From: Erysipelotrichaceae bacterium
Lineage (GTDB): Bacteria > Bacillota_I > Bacilli_A > Erysipelotrichales > Erysipelotrichaceae
DNA length: 49,672 bases
NCBI GenBank assembly: GCA_030694975.1
Contig: JAUYTU010000038.1
Location: forward strand, 1 to 49,672
Direction of reading: 5' to 3'
Under the pieces are notes generated by a model. It searched no databases. It was given only the letters and a program-made list of their open reading frames with translations, and was not told the origin of the DNA. This document shows, one piece after another, positions 25,315-33,324 of this stretch (its first letter is position 1; every line of letters begins with the position of its first letter). Made by a program: the position numbers and the translations under genes.

Positions 25315-25618
25315 GTTAATCAGTTTTCAAATCATATCCGCTGTAGGAACAGCGCGCAGTTATTATATTGAGGCGATTCAAGTCGCTAAAACCGGAGATT
25401 TTAAAGGTGCAAGTAAACTGATGGAAGAGGGCGATGAGTTCTTCCTTGAAGGTCATCAAGCCCATTTTGAACTTGTACAACAAGAGGCAAGTGGAGAATC
25501 TGTGGTCATGAACTTATTGTTAACTCATGCGGAAGATCAGCTGATGAGTGCCGAAGCTTTCAAAATCATTGCCAATGAGTTTATTGATTTATATAAAATC
25601 GTACTAAGTAAAAAGTAA
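25301..25618 (+). CDS. PTS lactose/cellobiose-type EIIA component
   Basis: This 105-residue all-helical phosphocarrier takes phosphate from HPr. The phospho-histidine sits in LLLTHAEDQLMSA near residue 76, matching the LxVHAQDHLM motif of the family, with a conservative change of the usual HxxDHLM histidine to Q. GHQAHFELVQQEA near 45-57 corresponds to the conserved HxxHTxLIQxEA segment. GGAGG stands six bases before ATG 25301; an adjacent ATG at 25298 is possible. It ends at a bidirectional terminator shared with the convergent arsC-like gene. Confidence 0.9.
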   Translation: MEPTELISFQIISAVGTARSYYIEAIQVAKTGDFKGASKLMEEGDEFFLEGHQAHFELVQQEASGESVVMNLLLTHAEDQLMSAEAFKIIANEFIDLYKIVLSKK

Positions 25619-25637
25619 TCCGTGGTGGATTACTTTT
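25611..25637. terminator. Bidirectional terminator between PTS IIA and arsC-like gene
   Basis: AAAAGTAATCC (25611-25621) pairs perfectly with GGATTACTTTT (25627-25637) around GTGGT. A and T runs on the two sides serve both strands. It overlaps the stop regions of both convergent genes. Confidence 0.9.
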
Positions 25638-26076
25638 CTTTTGACAAGTGGGTAGCTTCGATAACGAAGCCGCGAACTCTATTGCGAATCTGATCTCTTA
25701 ACTGACGGGCTTTTTCCAGTTTCTCCTCAGGGGTACCTTCGAATTCTTCTGGATCAGGTAAGTCCCAGTGTATTCGCTTCTGAATTCCGGGAAACACCGG
25801 ACATTTCTCTTCTGCTTCCCTAGAACATACCGTTATGACATGATGATAAAGGCGTCCTTGTTTATAAAAATCAAAGACACTGTCCGATGAGTTTTTACTT
25901 ATATCCAGGTTTATCTCGGACATGACGTGAATGGCTAATGGATTAATCTCCTTTGTTTGCAGACCGGCGCTCTCCGCCACAAACATATCACCGTATTCGG
26001 AATTTAGAAATTTTTCCGCAATCTGACTTCGAAATGAATTGTACACACAAACAAACAACACACGTATTTTTCCCAT
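25630..26076 (-). CDS. arsC: Thioredoxin-type arsenate reductase / low-MW phosphatase
   Basis: This 148-residue protein has the phosphate loop C-x5-R at C10-R16 (CVYNSFR). Two further cysteines at C84 and C92 (CSREAEEKC) are followed by HWDLPDP, the general-acid region. The spacing is close to that of plasmid pI258 ArsC (C10, C82, C89), so arsenate reduction coupled to thioredoxin is likely. The upstream in-frame ATG at 26094 lacks a ribosome site; ATG 26076 has GAGGT six bases before it. No other ars gene is adjacent. It is the second family member in the window and differs from the 3651 gene in cysteine spacing. Confidence 0.85.
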   Translation of the reverse strand: MGKIRVLFVCVYNSFRSQIAEKFLNSEYGDMFVAESAGLQTKEINPLAIHVMSEINLDISKNSSDSVFDFYKQGRLYHHVITVCSREAEEKCPVFPGIQKRIHWDLPDPEEFEGTPEEKLEKARQLRDQIRNRVRGFVIEATHLSKEK

Positions 26077-26187
26077 AGTGATACCTCTATCCATATTTTA
26101 ACGGTTTGAGATTTTTGATTATCAACTTTAAGTTAAAAATTCGTTATATTGTGTTAATATTGTACAAATGCATGATGGAGGTAAATG

Positions 26188-26691
26188 ATGAACTTCAACA
26201 TACGAAAGGCAACCATGGACGATGCGGATGGCATGGCGATGGTTCATGTGACTAGTTGGCAACAAACCTATCGCGGATTAATTCATCCGGATTTTATTAG
26301 TGAACGAACGATTGATAAAAGTAAGAATATGTTTCTGTCCACCCAATGTAAGAACACCTTGGTCATTGAGACCCATGGAAAAATCGTCGGATTTTGCGGG
26401 TATGGCAGTTCTCGAGATTCGGACCTGACCTTAGATACCGGGGAAATATGGGGTATGTATATGATATCCTCCTATCATGGACGAGGGTGGGGTAAGCATC
26501 TGATGAACGTCGCCTTGATGGAGTTGCGATTGTTGGGATATAAAAAGGCGTCGTTGTGGGTCTTATCGACCAATCAGCGCGCCATTGATTTCTATCGTGC
26601 TCAAGGATTTATGGAAGATGGAATGCATAAAGAAGTGATAATGAAAACACCGGTTAATGAGCTCCGGATGATCCGTCCGACATTGGAATAA
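26188..26691 (+). CDS. GNAT family N-acetyltransferase
   Basis: This 167-residue acetyltransferase has the classic four GNAT motifs. The N-terminal IRKATMDDADGMAMVHVTSWQQTYRGLI is typical of the YhbS/RimI-like group. EIWGMYMISSYHGRGWGKHLM (about 86-106) holds the acetyl-CoA pyrophosphate loop R/G-x-x-G-x-G. ASLWVLSTNQRAIDFYRAQGF is the C-terminal motif. The second of two adjacent ATGs is chosen because GGAGG is six bases upstream. The acceptor substrate is unknown. Its 3' end overlaps the convergent YcaQ-like gene by 38 bases. Confidence 0.88.
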   Translation: MNFNIRKATMDDADGMAMVHVTSWQQTYRGLIHPDFISERTIDKSKNMFLSTQCKNTLVIETHGKIVGFCGYGSSRDSDLTLDTGEIWGMYMISSYHGRGWGKHLMNVALMELRLLGYKKASLWVLSTNQRAIDFYRAQGFMEDGMHKEVIMKTPVNELRMIRPTLE

Positions 26692-27856
26692 TCCAACCAT
26701 CCGCATACGCTATGTGCTTGGTTTGATTGAACTGTGCGAATCGTTGGATACATTGCTTTAACGATTCCATGTTTATCGGTTTTTCTTGCCAAAACCGCTG
26801 TACCAACAGGGTTTTGGTTTTCTTTTGATTGATGATCTCAATTCGACCGATAAAAGCATCGTTTTGAAGCACTGGAAGAACATAATAGCCAAACTTTCGA
26901 CGATGTTGAGGTTCGTAGATTTCCCATTTGTAATTAAAATCAAAGATGGCGGATATCAGCTTGCGATCCCAAAGCAAGTTATCTAATGGAGCGATAAACT
27001 CGGTGCGAACTTTCCGAACTTGAGGTGGACTTTGGAAAAGTTGGAGCGAAGCTGTGGGAATGACGAACGTCTGAATGATTTCTTCGACTTGAACTTGAAC
27101 GACTTTCTGCGAGTTGAGCAATCGCTTAAACGCATTCTTACGACGCTCAGACTTAAGATCCATAATCCCCAACAAGGCATCTGAAGGTTTGTCCCACAAG
27201 ATACCCACCGCTTGAATGCGTCGTAACAGAAACAAATCATCATGCTCATCGTCACTATAGGACTGATCGAAGAGATCGTCATTAAATACATTTTCTCTTT
27301 TTGCATAATATTTGATCGTCCCTTTTTTATGATGAACGACCAAATCACCGCGAAAGTACAGGGTTTCCAAAACGACTCGCGCCGAACTGGACGCACTCCA
27401 ATACCAATCCGCTCTTTCCTTCAGATCGATATCCTTACTGCAAACATAGTCATGTTCGCTCAGATAGTCCATGATCCGTTGTTGGTGCTTATCGACGACT
27501 TCACTGCTCCGACTTTCTTTACGTAGTTGTTCGCGGCGACGGCTCATCAGCGGCCAATCCGAAGTACGTAGGATGGACAGATTTTTATCGAAATAATCAA
27601 TCAAAAATCTGTCTTTGTAAAGTAATTCTTCGAGTAACGTTTTTTCATAGTTTTCAACTCTGGACTGAAGCGTCAGATCCGCATTGCGGCCACATATGTC
27701 AATCGGATCAAACTGAATACAGCCTACTTTCGCTACAAAATCGATGATTCCGATTTTTCCATCAAAAATAGGTTCATTCAATAATCCGTGATAAGCGAGC
27801 AAATATCGACGTACGTTTTCTCTTGATTGTATTTCCAATTTAATCACCGAATTCAT
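26654..27856 (-). CDS. YcaQ/AlkX-like winged-helix DNA glycosylase
   Basis: This 400-residue protein belongs to the HTH_42 (winged helix) family of DNA glycosylases that repair alkylated or crosslinked bases. Visible landmarks are the QFD triplet at about 48-50 (the QxD motif of the AlkX branch), YFDKNLSILRTSDWPL near 90-105, and the C-terminal EIYEPQHRRKFGYYVLPVL near 315. The first ATG lies inside TTATAATG, which looks like a -10 box. If that promoter is real, translation would have to begin at a later codon such as GTG 27847 or TTG 27838. The gene is divergent from the aldo/keto reductase and convergent with the GNAT gene. Confidence 0.82.
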   Translation of the reverse strand: MNSVIKLEIQSRENVRRYLLAYHGLLNEPIFDGKIGIIDFVAKVGCIQFDPIDICGRNADLTLQSRVENYEKTLLEELLYKDRFLIDYFDKNLSILRTSDWPLMSRRREQLRKESRSSEVVDKHQQRIMDYLSEHDYVCSKDIDLKERADWYWSASSSARVVLETLYFRGDLVVHHKKGTIKYYAKRENVFNDDLFDQSYSDDEHDDLFLLRRIQAVGILWDKPSDALLGIMDLKSERRKNAFKRLLNSQKVVQVQVEEIIQTFVIPTASLQLFQSPPQVRKVRTEFIAPLDNLLWDRKLISAIFDFNYKWEIYEPQHRRKFGYYVLPVLQNDAFIGRIEIINQKKTKTLLVQRFWQEKPINMESLKQCIQRFAQFNQTKHIAYADGWIIPMSDGSSGAH

Positions 27857-27912
27857 TATAACAAATTCAACTGATGAAAATCTGTGATATGATAATAAAA
27901 AAGGTGATGACT

Positions 27913-28809
27913 ATGGAAAAAATAAAACTTAATGAGAATGTCTCGATTTCGCCGATCGTCCAAGGGTTTTGGCATCTGACCGACTGGAATTGGACCATCG
28001 CTGAAACGATTGAATTTATCGAACAATGTATAGCCCTGGGAGTAACGACCTTTGATACGGCGGAGATTTATGGTAATTACGCTTGTGAAGAGCGAATGGG
28101 CGAGGTATTGCGTGCGGCTCCGCATTTACGCGATCGCATACAAATCGTTACGAAAACCGGTATCAATATGTTCAGTGATCAACGACCGTATACCCTGGGT
28201 CATTACGATACCCGCAAACATAAAGTCGTTGCTTCTTGTCAGGAAAGTATCGAAAAAATGAACTGCGACTACCTCGATGTCTTCTTGATTCATCGCGAAG
28301 ATCCAGTGATCGACCATAAAGAGCTCGGAAAAACATTGGATGAACTGGTCGATTCGGGCTGGGTCAAAGCAGTCGGTGTATCTAATTTTGATCCGATGAA
28401 ATTCGATGTTTTACAATCCTTTATGAAACACAAACTGGTAATCAATCAAATTGAATGCTCGCCCGTTTGTTTCGAACATTTCAATAATGGCAACATGGAC
28501 TACTTACAGAAAATGGATGTGCGACCGATGATCTGGTCGCCTTTGGCTAGCGGTCGGATATTTACTTCCGGGGATGAGAAGCATGTGCGTGCCCGTAAGA
28601 AAATTGATGAAATTGCTCGCCGTCACGGAGTTGAAAGTGAATCCATCGTTTTTGCTTGGCATTTGTATCATCCGGTCAAAGCGATTCCGATTTCAGGTAG
28701 CCGTAAAATCAAGCGACTTAAAAATGCGCTTGCGGGATTGAATATTGCCTTAACTCATGAAGAATGGTTTGAAATCTATACGGCCAGCGGCCAACAGCGG
28801 ATACGTTAG
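27913..28809 (+). CDS. Aldo/keto reductase (YdhF-like oxidoreductase)
   Basis: This 298-residue NAD(P)H-dependent carbonyl reductase folds as a TIM barrel. The catalytic tetrad is recognisable as D48 and Y53 (FDTAEIYG), K near 86 (VTKTG) and H near 129 (FLIHRED). The C-terminal PISGSRKIKRL binds the cofactor phosphate. The substrate is unknown. ATG 27913 has AAGGTGA six bases before it, so the upstream ATGs in frame are not used. A -10-like TATGATAAT lies 20 bases upstream. The next gene follows after 14 bases, so the two form an operon. Confidence 0.88.
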   Translation: MEKIKLNENVSISPIVQGFWHLTDWNWTIAETIEFIEQCIALGVTTFDTAEIYGNYACEERMGEVLRAAPHLRDRIQIVTKTGINMFSDQRPYTLGHYDTRKHKVVASCQESIEKMNCDYLDVFLIHREDPVIDHKELGKTLDELVDSGWVKAVGVSNFDPMKFDVLQSFMKHKLVINQIECSPVCFEHFNNGNMDYLQKMDVRPMIWSPLASGRIFTSGDEKHVRARKKIDEIARRHGVESESIVFAWHLYHPVKAIPISGSRKIKRLKNALAGLNIALTHEEWFEIYTASGQQRIR

Positions 28810-28823
28810 GAAAGTGTGAATAT

Positions 28824-29975
28824 ATGCGATTTAGTGATGAAAATATGAAAAAAATAATGTTTTTAATAGCTTTTGGGGCGTTGATGTTGTTTGTCAGTCT
28901 TAATTTTATGGATTTACTGGGACATGTACTTCGTTTTCTTTCGATTCTGACCCCATTCATGGTCGGTTTTGCGATTGCCTTTATATTCAACGGTCCCATG
29001 GTATGGATTGAGCGATTTCTATTTGAAAAGCCGGGATGGCTGAAAAAGGCACCACCGAAAATCCAGCGTCCGATCAGTTACATAGTAACACTTATCGGCT
29101 TTTCAGTTTTGATTGCGATGATTTTGACATACATTATCCCACAACTGTATGATACGCTTCGTACCATCGTGGTTGAAGTTCAAAAGCCGGAGCATTGGAA
29201 CAATTTGAGTGCCTGGATAGAGGGCATCGTCGGTGAGAATGCGATGATCGAAGATTGGATTTTGGGGATGAATATCAACTGGGCAGATATCGAGAAAACG
29301 ATTGTAAACTTCTTTGAGCGCAGCTGGTTTGAGTGGCTTCAGAATTCTTTCTTCTTTGCGACATCCGTACTTAGCGGGTTGACCACCTTAATCATTGGAT
29401 TTTTCTTCTCAGTCTATGCATTGTTACAAAAAGAATATGTCATCCGAGGCTTTCATAAAGTCGTGAATGCATTTTTTAATGAAAAAGTTGCGAACAAAAT
29501 CGTATACGTCGGTCGACTTTCGAATCGGATATTCTCCCATTTCCTGTTTGGTCAATGTGTCGAGGCTGTGATTTTGGGATCAATATTCTTCGTTGTCTTA
29601 AACTTACTTGGATATCCTTATGTAATGCTCATCAGTACTCTCATCGGCGTAACAGCGCTAGTACCCATGGTCGGAGCACTGATCGGCATGTTCTTTGGTT
29701 TCTTACTAATTCTGATGGTTGATCCAGGCAAGGCCTTGTGGTTTTTACTGATCTTCAATGTCATCGGCCAAATCGAGAATAACTTCATCTACCCGCAAGT
29801 GGCCGGAAAAGCGTCCGGTCTACCATCGATATGGATTCTACTGGCCATCACGTTGGGCGGAACCTTGTTTGGGGTGTTGGGAATCTTGCTATTTATCCCA
29901 TTGATGTCCGTAGTTTATACGGTATTCAAAGAGTATGTCAATTCACTCTTGGAAAGCAAGAGTTTGAAAGGTTAA
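28824..29975 (+). CDS. AI-2E family transporter
   Basis: This 383-residue membrane protein of the AI-2E (PerM/YdiK/YtvI) family has about eight helices, with pairs near the N-terminus (10-60), a central soluble segment (120-175) and a cluster of five in the second half. Landmarks are PFMVGFAIAFIFNGP near 40, GVTALVPMVGALIGMFFG near 270-290 and NNFIYPQVAGKASGLPSIW near 310-330. Members export small molecules or ions. The name reflects early work on autoinducer-2, and the substrate here is not predictable. GGAAAGTG supplies the ribosome site. No terminator was seen after it. Confidence 0.9.
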   Translation: MRFSDENMKKIMFLIAFGALMLFVSLNFMDLLGHVLRFLSILTPFMVGFAIAFIFNGPMVWIERFLFEKPGWLKKAPPKIQRPISYIVTLIGFSVLIAMILTYIIPQLYDTLRTIVVEVQKPEHWNNLSAWIEGIVGENAMIEDWILGMNINWADIEKTIVNFFERSWFEWLQNSFFFATSVLSGLTTLIIGFFFSVYALLQKEYVIRGFHKVVNAFFNEKVANKIVYVGRLSNRIFSHFLFGQCVEAVILGSIFFVVLNLLGYPYVMLISTLIGVTALVPMVGALIGMFFGFLLILMVDPGKALWFLLIFNVIGQIENNFIYPQVAGKASGLPSIWILLAITLGGTLFGVLGILLFIPLMSVVYTVFKEYVNSLLESKSLKG

Positions 29976-30136
29976 AAAAGCAATTGATAGATTTTGATAT
30001 ATATTGTCGATATTTTGTGTATATTTTGTGAGATATTTATGAGAAAATAGATAGTAGTCAATCGGATATGTTAGAATAATAATGAAGAAATTTTCGTAAA
30101 ATAATTGAATTGAATCGTCTGATTTACTTATGTGAT

Positions 30137-30182
30137 GAATATCCGGGATAACCCGGATTCATGAATACCATTCTTAGAATGG
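30137..30182 (+). promoter_or_regulatory. Two tandem hairpins upstream of dhaK
   Basis: TCCGGG (30142-30147) pairs with CCCGGA (30152-30157) around ATAA. CCATTC (30168-30173) pairs with GAATGG (30177-30182) around TTA. Neither has a T tail, so they are not simple terminators. They lie about 92-138 bases before the dhaK start in a 299-base AT-rich gap and could be leader RNA structure or protein sites. Confidence 0.4.
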
Positions 30183-30274
30183 AGGTGAAGCTGAAAAATA
30201 AGGATATTGTAAAATGTTCGTTTTTGTATTGTTTTTAAAAATCGGTTGTCACATTAAACAAGGAGGAAAATTTA

Positions 30275-31270
30275 ATGAGAAGACTAATTAACGATCCATA
30301 TGAAATAGTAGAGGAAATGTTACAGGGTTACGTTAAAGCATTTAATAAACAAGTTAAACTACTCGAACACGACGGTCGCGTTGTTGTCAGTAAGAATGCC
30401 CCGAAAAAAGACAAAGTCGGCGTTATCGTTGGCGGTGGTTCAGGACATGAACCGTTGTTCTTGGGTTATGTCGGAGACGGCTTTGCGGATGCTGCTGTAA
30501 TCGGAAATATCAACACCTCTCCATCACCGGAACCTTGCTATAATTCCGTTAAGGCCGTTGATGCGGGTAAAGGCTGTATTTATCTATATGGAAACTATGC
30601 CGGCGACGTCATGAATTTCGATATCGGGGCTGAAATGGCTGCTGAAGACGGAATCCGGGTTGAAACCGTTTTGGTTACGGACGACGTTATTTCTTCCACT
30701 GATGTTGAAGGAAGAAGAGGAATCGCCGGAGACTTCTTTGTATTTAAAGTTGCTGCTGCTGCTGCTGAAGAAGGTCATGATCTTGATGGCGTTGTTGCTG
30801 CTGCTAAAAAAGCCAATGCAAATTGTGCAACGATGGGTGTAGCCTTGGGTGCTGCCGAACATCCGACCACCGGAAAAGAAATGTTTGAAATGGATTCGGG
30901 CGACATGGAAATCGGTATGGGTATCCATGGTGAGCCAGGCGTTCGCAGAGGCAAAACCGAACCGGCAGATGCTGTTGTTAAAGAAATCATGGACGTTTTG
31001 GTTCCTGAACTGAAATTAGTTAAAGGCGACGAAGTTTGCGTCTTGGTTAACAGCTTAGGTGCTACACCGTTGATGGACTTGTTTGTTGCTTATCGCAAAG
31101 TTGCTGAAATCCTTGAAGAGTTAGGTGTGGGCGTTCATAAAACGTTTATCGGATCCTATGCTTCCACAATGAACATGCCGGGATCATCCGTAACCTTATT
31201 AAAAGTTGATGCTGACTTGAAGAGATTTATCGATTATCCGACCAACGCTCCGTATTTTGTTCAAATCTAA
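30275..31270 (+). CDS. dhaK: Dihydroxyacetone kinase subunit DhaK (possible tetrulose kinase)
   Basis: This 331-residue PTS-type kinase subunit binds the ketose covalently. H218 (GIHGEPG) is the hemiaminal histidine at the same number as in E. coli DhaK, and GGGSGHEPLF (53-62) contributes the second histidine, H58. GRRGIAGDFFVFK is typical. AAGGAGGAAAATTTA gives an excellent ribosome site. Phosphate would come from DhaL-ADP and a DhaM protein, which is not in the window. The following TIM and RpiB paralogs suggest that a four-carbon ketose (erythrulose), rather than or as well as dihydroxyacetone, is the substrate. That is inference. Confidence 0.93.
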   Translation: MRRLINDPYEIVEEMLQGYVKAFNKQVKLLEHDGRVVVSKNAPKKDKVGVIVGGGSGHEPLFLGYVGDGFADAAVIGNINTSPSPEPCYNSVKAVDAGKGCIYLYGNYAGDVMNFDIGAEMAAEDGIRVETVLVTDDVISSTDVEGRRGIAGDFFVFKVAAAAAEEGHDLDGVVAAAKKANANCATMGVALGAAEHPTTGKEMFEMDSGDMEIGMGIHGEPGVRRGKTEPADAVVKEIMDVLVPELKLVKGDEVCVLVNSLGATPLMDLFVAYRKVAEILEELGVGVHKTFIGSYASTMNMPGSSVTLLKVDADLKRFIDYPTNAPYFVQI

Positions 31271-31311
31271 CGGATTGGCCTGATTTTATGCATGTGGAGG
31301 AGAAAAACACC

Positions 31312-31965
31312 ATGTACGAAAATACAGTATTAGGAAAAGCTTATTTCACAAGAGTCATCGTTGATATGGCAGCCATGGCTGAACGGGAAAGAGATTATCT
31401 TGCCCAATTGGATTCACCGATTGGTGATGGTGATCACGGCATCAATCTTTCGATCGGGTTTAGAGAAGTAACGAAGAAATTACCTGAATGGGAGAATGAG
31501 AATTTGACTTCTTTATTCAAAAAAGTCGGGATGACTTTGTTGGGTAAGGTTGGAGGAGCGGCCGGACCACTGTACGGTGGTTTCTTCATGAAGTTTGGGG
31601 AAGCGGCTAACAATAAAGAAGAAGTGACTTTTGATGAGTTAGCCCTAATGTTTAAAAGCGGTATTGAATTGATTGAAAGTCGTGGCAAAGCAGTAATCGC
31701 CGATAAAACGATGGTCGACACCTTACGTCCGTTTACAGATGCTTTGTTGGCAGCCGTGGAGGCAGAAATTGAGCCTTTGACAGCGTTTGAACAATGCTTG
31801 CAAGTAGCCGAAAAAGGCAGAGATTCAACGATTCCTCTCATCGCCAAAAAGGGCAGAGCTGTTCGTCTTGGTGAAAGAGCCATTGGTCATTTGGACCCGG
31901 GCTCAGCTTCTTCATACATGATTTTAAATATTTTCTACGACAACCTAAAAAAAGAACTAGCATAA
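31312..31965 (+). CDS. dhaL: Dihydroxyacetone kinase subunit DhaL
   Basis: This 217-residue ADP-binding subunit phosphorylates the ketose held by DhaK. The metal-binding aspartates D34, D39 and D41 lie in LDSPIGDGDHG. VGGAAGPLYGGFF and the C-terminal HLDPGSASS are family signatures. The frame extends to an ATG at 31288, but GGAGGAG directly before ATG 31312 fixes the start. It follows dhaK after 41 bases. A hairpin follows the stop, with a weak tail, before the TIM gene. Confidence 0.93.
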   Translation: MYENTVLGKAYFTRVIVDMAAMAERERDYLAQLDSPIGDGDHGINLSIGFREVTKKLPEWENENLTSLFKKVGMTLLGKVGGAAGPLYGGFFMKFGEAANNKEEVTFDELALMFKSGIELIESRGKAVIADKTMVDTLRPFTDALLAAVEAEIEPLTAFEQCLQVAEKGRDSTIPLIAKKGRAVRLGERAIGHLDPGSASSYMILNIFYDNLKKELA

Positions 31966-31966
31966 C

Positions 31967-31990
31967 ATCACTGCCCGAAAGGGCAGTGAT
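31967..31990 (+). terminator. Strong hairpin between dhaL and TIM (attenuating or partial terminator)
   Basis: ATCACTGCCC (31967-31976) pairs perfectly with GGGCAGTGAT (31981-31990) around GAAA. The tail is only ATTTAAG, so termination is probably incomplete. It may adjust the kinase:isomerase ratio or stabilise the dhaKL message. A -10-like TATGAT at 32014-32019 could start a separate transcript. Confidence 0.55.
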
Positions 31991-32044
31991 ATTTAAGTTA
32001 TATTTATTTGTGATATGATAATGTTGTAGTTAAGGAGGATTTTT

Positions 32045-32830
32045 ATGAGAAAAAAAATCGTCGGTTCCAGTTGGAAAATGCATGTTAATACGAAAGCCCA
32101 AGTGGATGCCCTTGCTCTAGAAATAGTGGAAGGTGTAAAAAACATTGAAAACGTAGATATGTTTCTAATACCGACCTTTCCATTAATCGATCATTTGGCT
32201 AATATCTTACGTAACAGTAATGTTGCTTGGGGTGCTCAAAATATGGCATTTGTCGATTATGGAGCCTACACCGGTGAAGTACCGGCATCTACACTAGCCG
32301 ATCTTCAATGTACGTATATTGAACTTGGCCATGCGGAGCGGCGGGCACATTTCAATGAAACCGATTATGCCGTTAATAAGAAAGTAAATTTATGTATGGA
32401 TGCCGGGTTGACACCGTTGGTTTGCATCGGTGAAACCAAAGCGGAAAAAGAAGATGGCGTCGGCAGAATTCGGATAAAAACCCAAATTATTTGGACACTC
32501 GAAGGGATTGAGATAGAAGAAGTGCCTAAAGTCATCTTTGCTTATGAGCCGGTGTGGGCGATTGGTCAGCCTGAAGGAGCCAACCCAGAATATGTCAATG
32601 ACATGCACCGCTATATCCGGGATGTAATCGCTTCTGAATATGGAAATGACATCGCACAGAAAACTCGAATCATCTACGGAGGTTCCGTTAAATTGGAAAG
32701 TGCACATGAATACATTCGTCAGGAAAATATTGATGGCTTGTTTACGGGCAGATTTGCTTTGGAAGCCAAGAATTATATTGCGATTGTTGATTTGGTTGAG
32801 AAATACGTAAACGAAAAGGAAGGTTTATAA
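32045..32830 (+). CDS. Divergent triose-phosphate isomerase family protein (probable tetrulose-phosphate isomerase)
   Basis: This 261-residue TIM-barrel isomerase keeps the catalytic lysine K11, histidine H97 and glutamate E169. It departs from housekeeping TIM in telling ways. It has SSWKM instead of NWKMN, GHAERR instead of GHSERR, and loop 6 reads AIGQPEGANPEYV instead of the usual AIGTGK. These resemble my recollection of the EryH/LerI branch (L-erythrulose-1-phosphate isomerase). Its position after dhaKL and one base before an RpiB paralog fits that role. AAGGAGG precedes the ATG. It could still serve glycolysis if no other tpiA exists. Confidence 0.82.
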   Translation: MRKKIVGSSWKMHVNTKAQVDALALEIVEGVKNIENVDMFLIPTFPLIDHLANILRNSNVAWGAQNMAFVDYGAYTGEVPASTLADLQCTYIELGHAERRAHFNETDYAVNKKVNLCMDAGLTPLVCIGETKAEKEDGVGRIRIKTQIIWTLEGIEIEEVPKVIFAYEPVWAIGQPEGANPEYVNDMHRYIRDVIASEYGNDIAQKTRIIYGGSVKLESAHEYIRQENIDGLFTGRFALEAKNYIAIVDLVEKYVNEKEGL

Positions 32831-32831
32831 T

Positions 32832-33284
32832 ATGAAAATAGCAATTGGTTGTGATCAGTTTGCTTATGATTTAAAAATGGTCGTAGTGAAACACTTGGAA
32901 AGTCAAGGACACGAAGTAGTTGATTATGGTTGTAAAGAAGGTGAAGAAGTTATGTATCCCGATATGGCACTGGTTGTTTCAGAGGCTGTTGCCGCAAAGG
33001 AATTTGAAAGAGCGATTTTGATTTGCGGAACCGGTATCGGAATGGCGATTGTTGCCAATAAAGTTCCGGGGGTCCGTGCCGCCTGTTGCCATGATGTATA
33101 CTCAGCTCAACGGGCCAGAAAAAGCAATGATGCTCACATCATGACGATGGGCTCAGAGATTGTCGGATATGCTTTAGCCAAAGAGTTGGTCGATGTGTGG
33201 ATGGCCTCAGAATTTGCCGGAGGACGCTCCAAACCAAAAGTTGAACGAATGGACATCATTGATGAGAAGTATAGAACTAAATAG
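32832..33284 (+). CDS. RpiB/LacAB family sugar-phosphate isomerase (probable tetrulose-phosphate isomerase)
   Basis: This 150-residue RpiB-fold isomerase has the catalytic cysteine C65 in ILICGTGIGMAIVANK, and H87 followed by YSAQRARKSNDAHI. The phosphate-binding N-terminus reads GCDQFAYDLK, where standard RpiB has a GSDHAG-like segment. The C-terminal FAGGRSKPKVERM is typical. The changed N-terminal motif and the operon context (dhaK, dhaL, TIM-like) suggest D-erythrulose-4-phosphate isomerase, as in EryI/DerI, rather than ribose-5-phosphate isomerase. That is inference. It starts one base after the TIM stop and ends at a terminator. Confidence 0.85.
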   Translation: MKIAIGCDQFAYDLKMVVVKHLESQGHEVVDYGCKEGEEVMYPDMALVVSEAVAAKEFERAILICGTGIGMAIVANKVPGVRAACCHDVYSAQRARKSNDAHIMTMGSEIVGYALAKELVDVWMASEFAGGRSKPKVERMDIIDEKYRTK

Positions 33285-33287
33285 AAA

Positions 33288-33322
33288 AGTCGACGGTATT
33301 ATGTAGCCGTCGACTCTTTTTT
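33288..33322 (+). terminator. Terminator after the dhaKL-TIM-RpiB operon
   Basis: AGTCGACGG (33288-33296) pairs with CCGTCGACT (33307-33315), then CTTTTTT. The A run on the left side may also serve the convergent fumarase gene. Confidence 0.92.
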
Positions 33323-33324
33323 GT

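Noticed and set aside
32045-32830. Housekeeping triose-phosphate isomerase in a glycolytic operon
   Set aside because: No gap, pgk, gpm or eno gene is adjacent, and the motif changes plus dhaKL/RpiB context favour a specialised paralog; not fully excluded.
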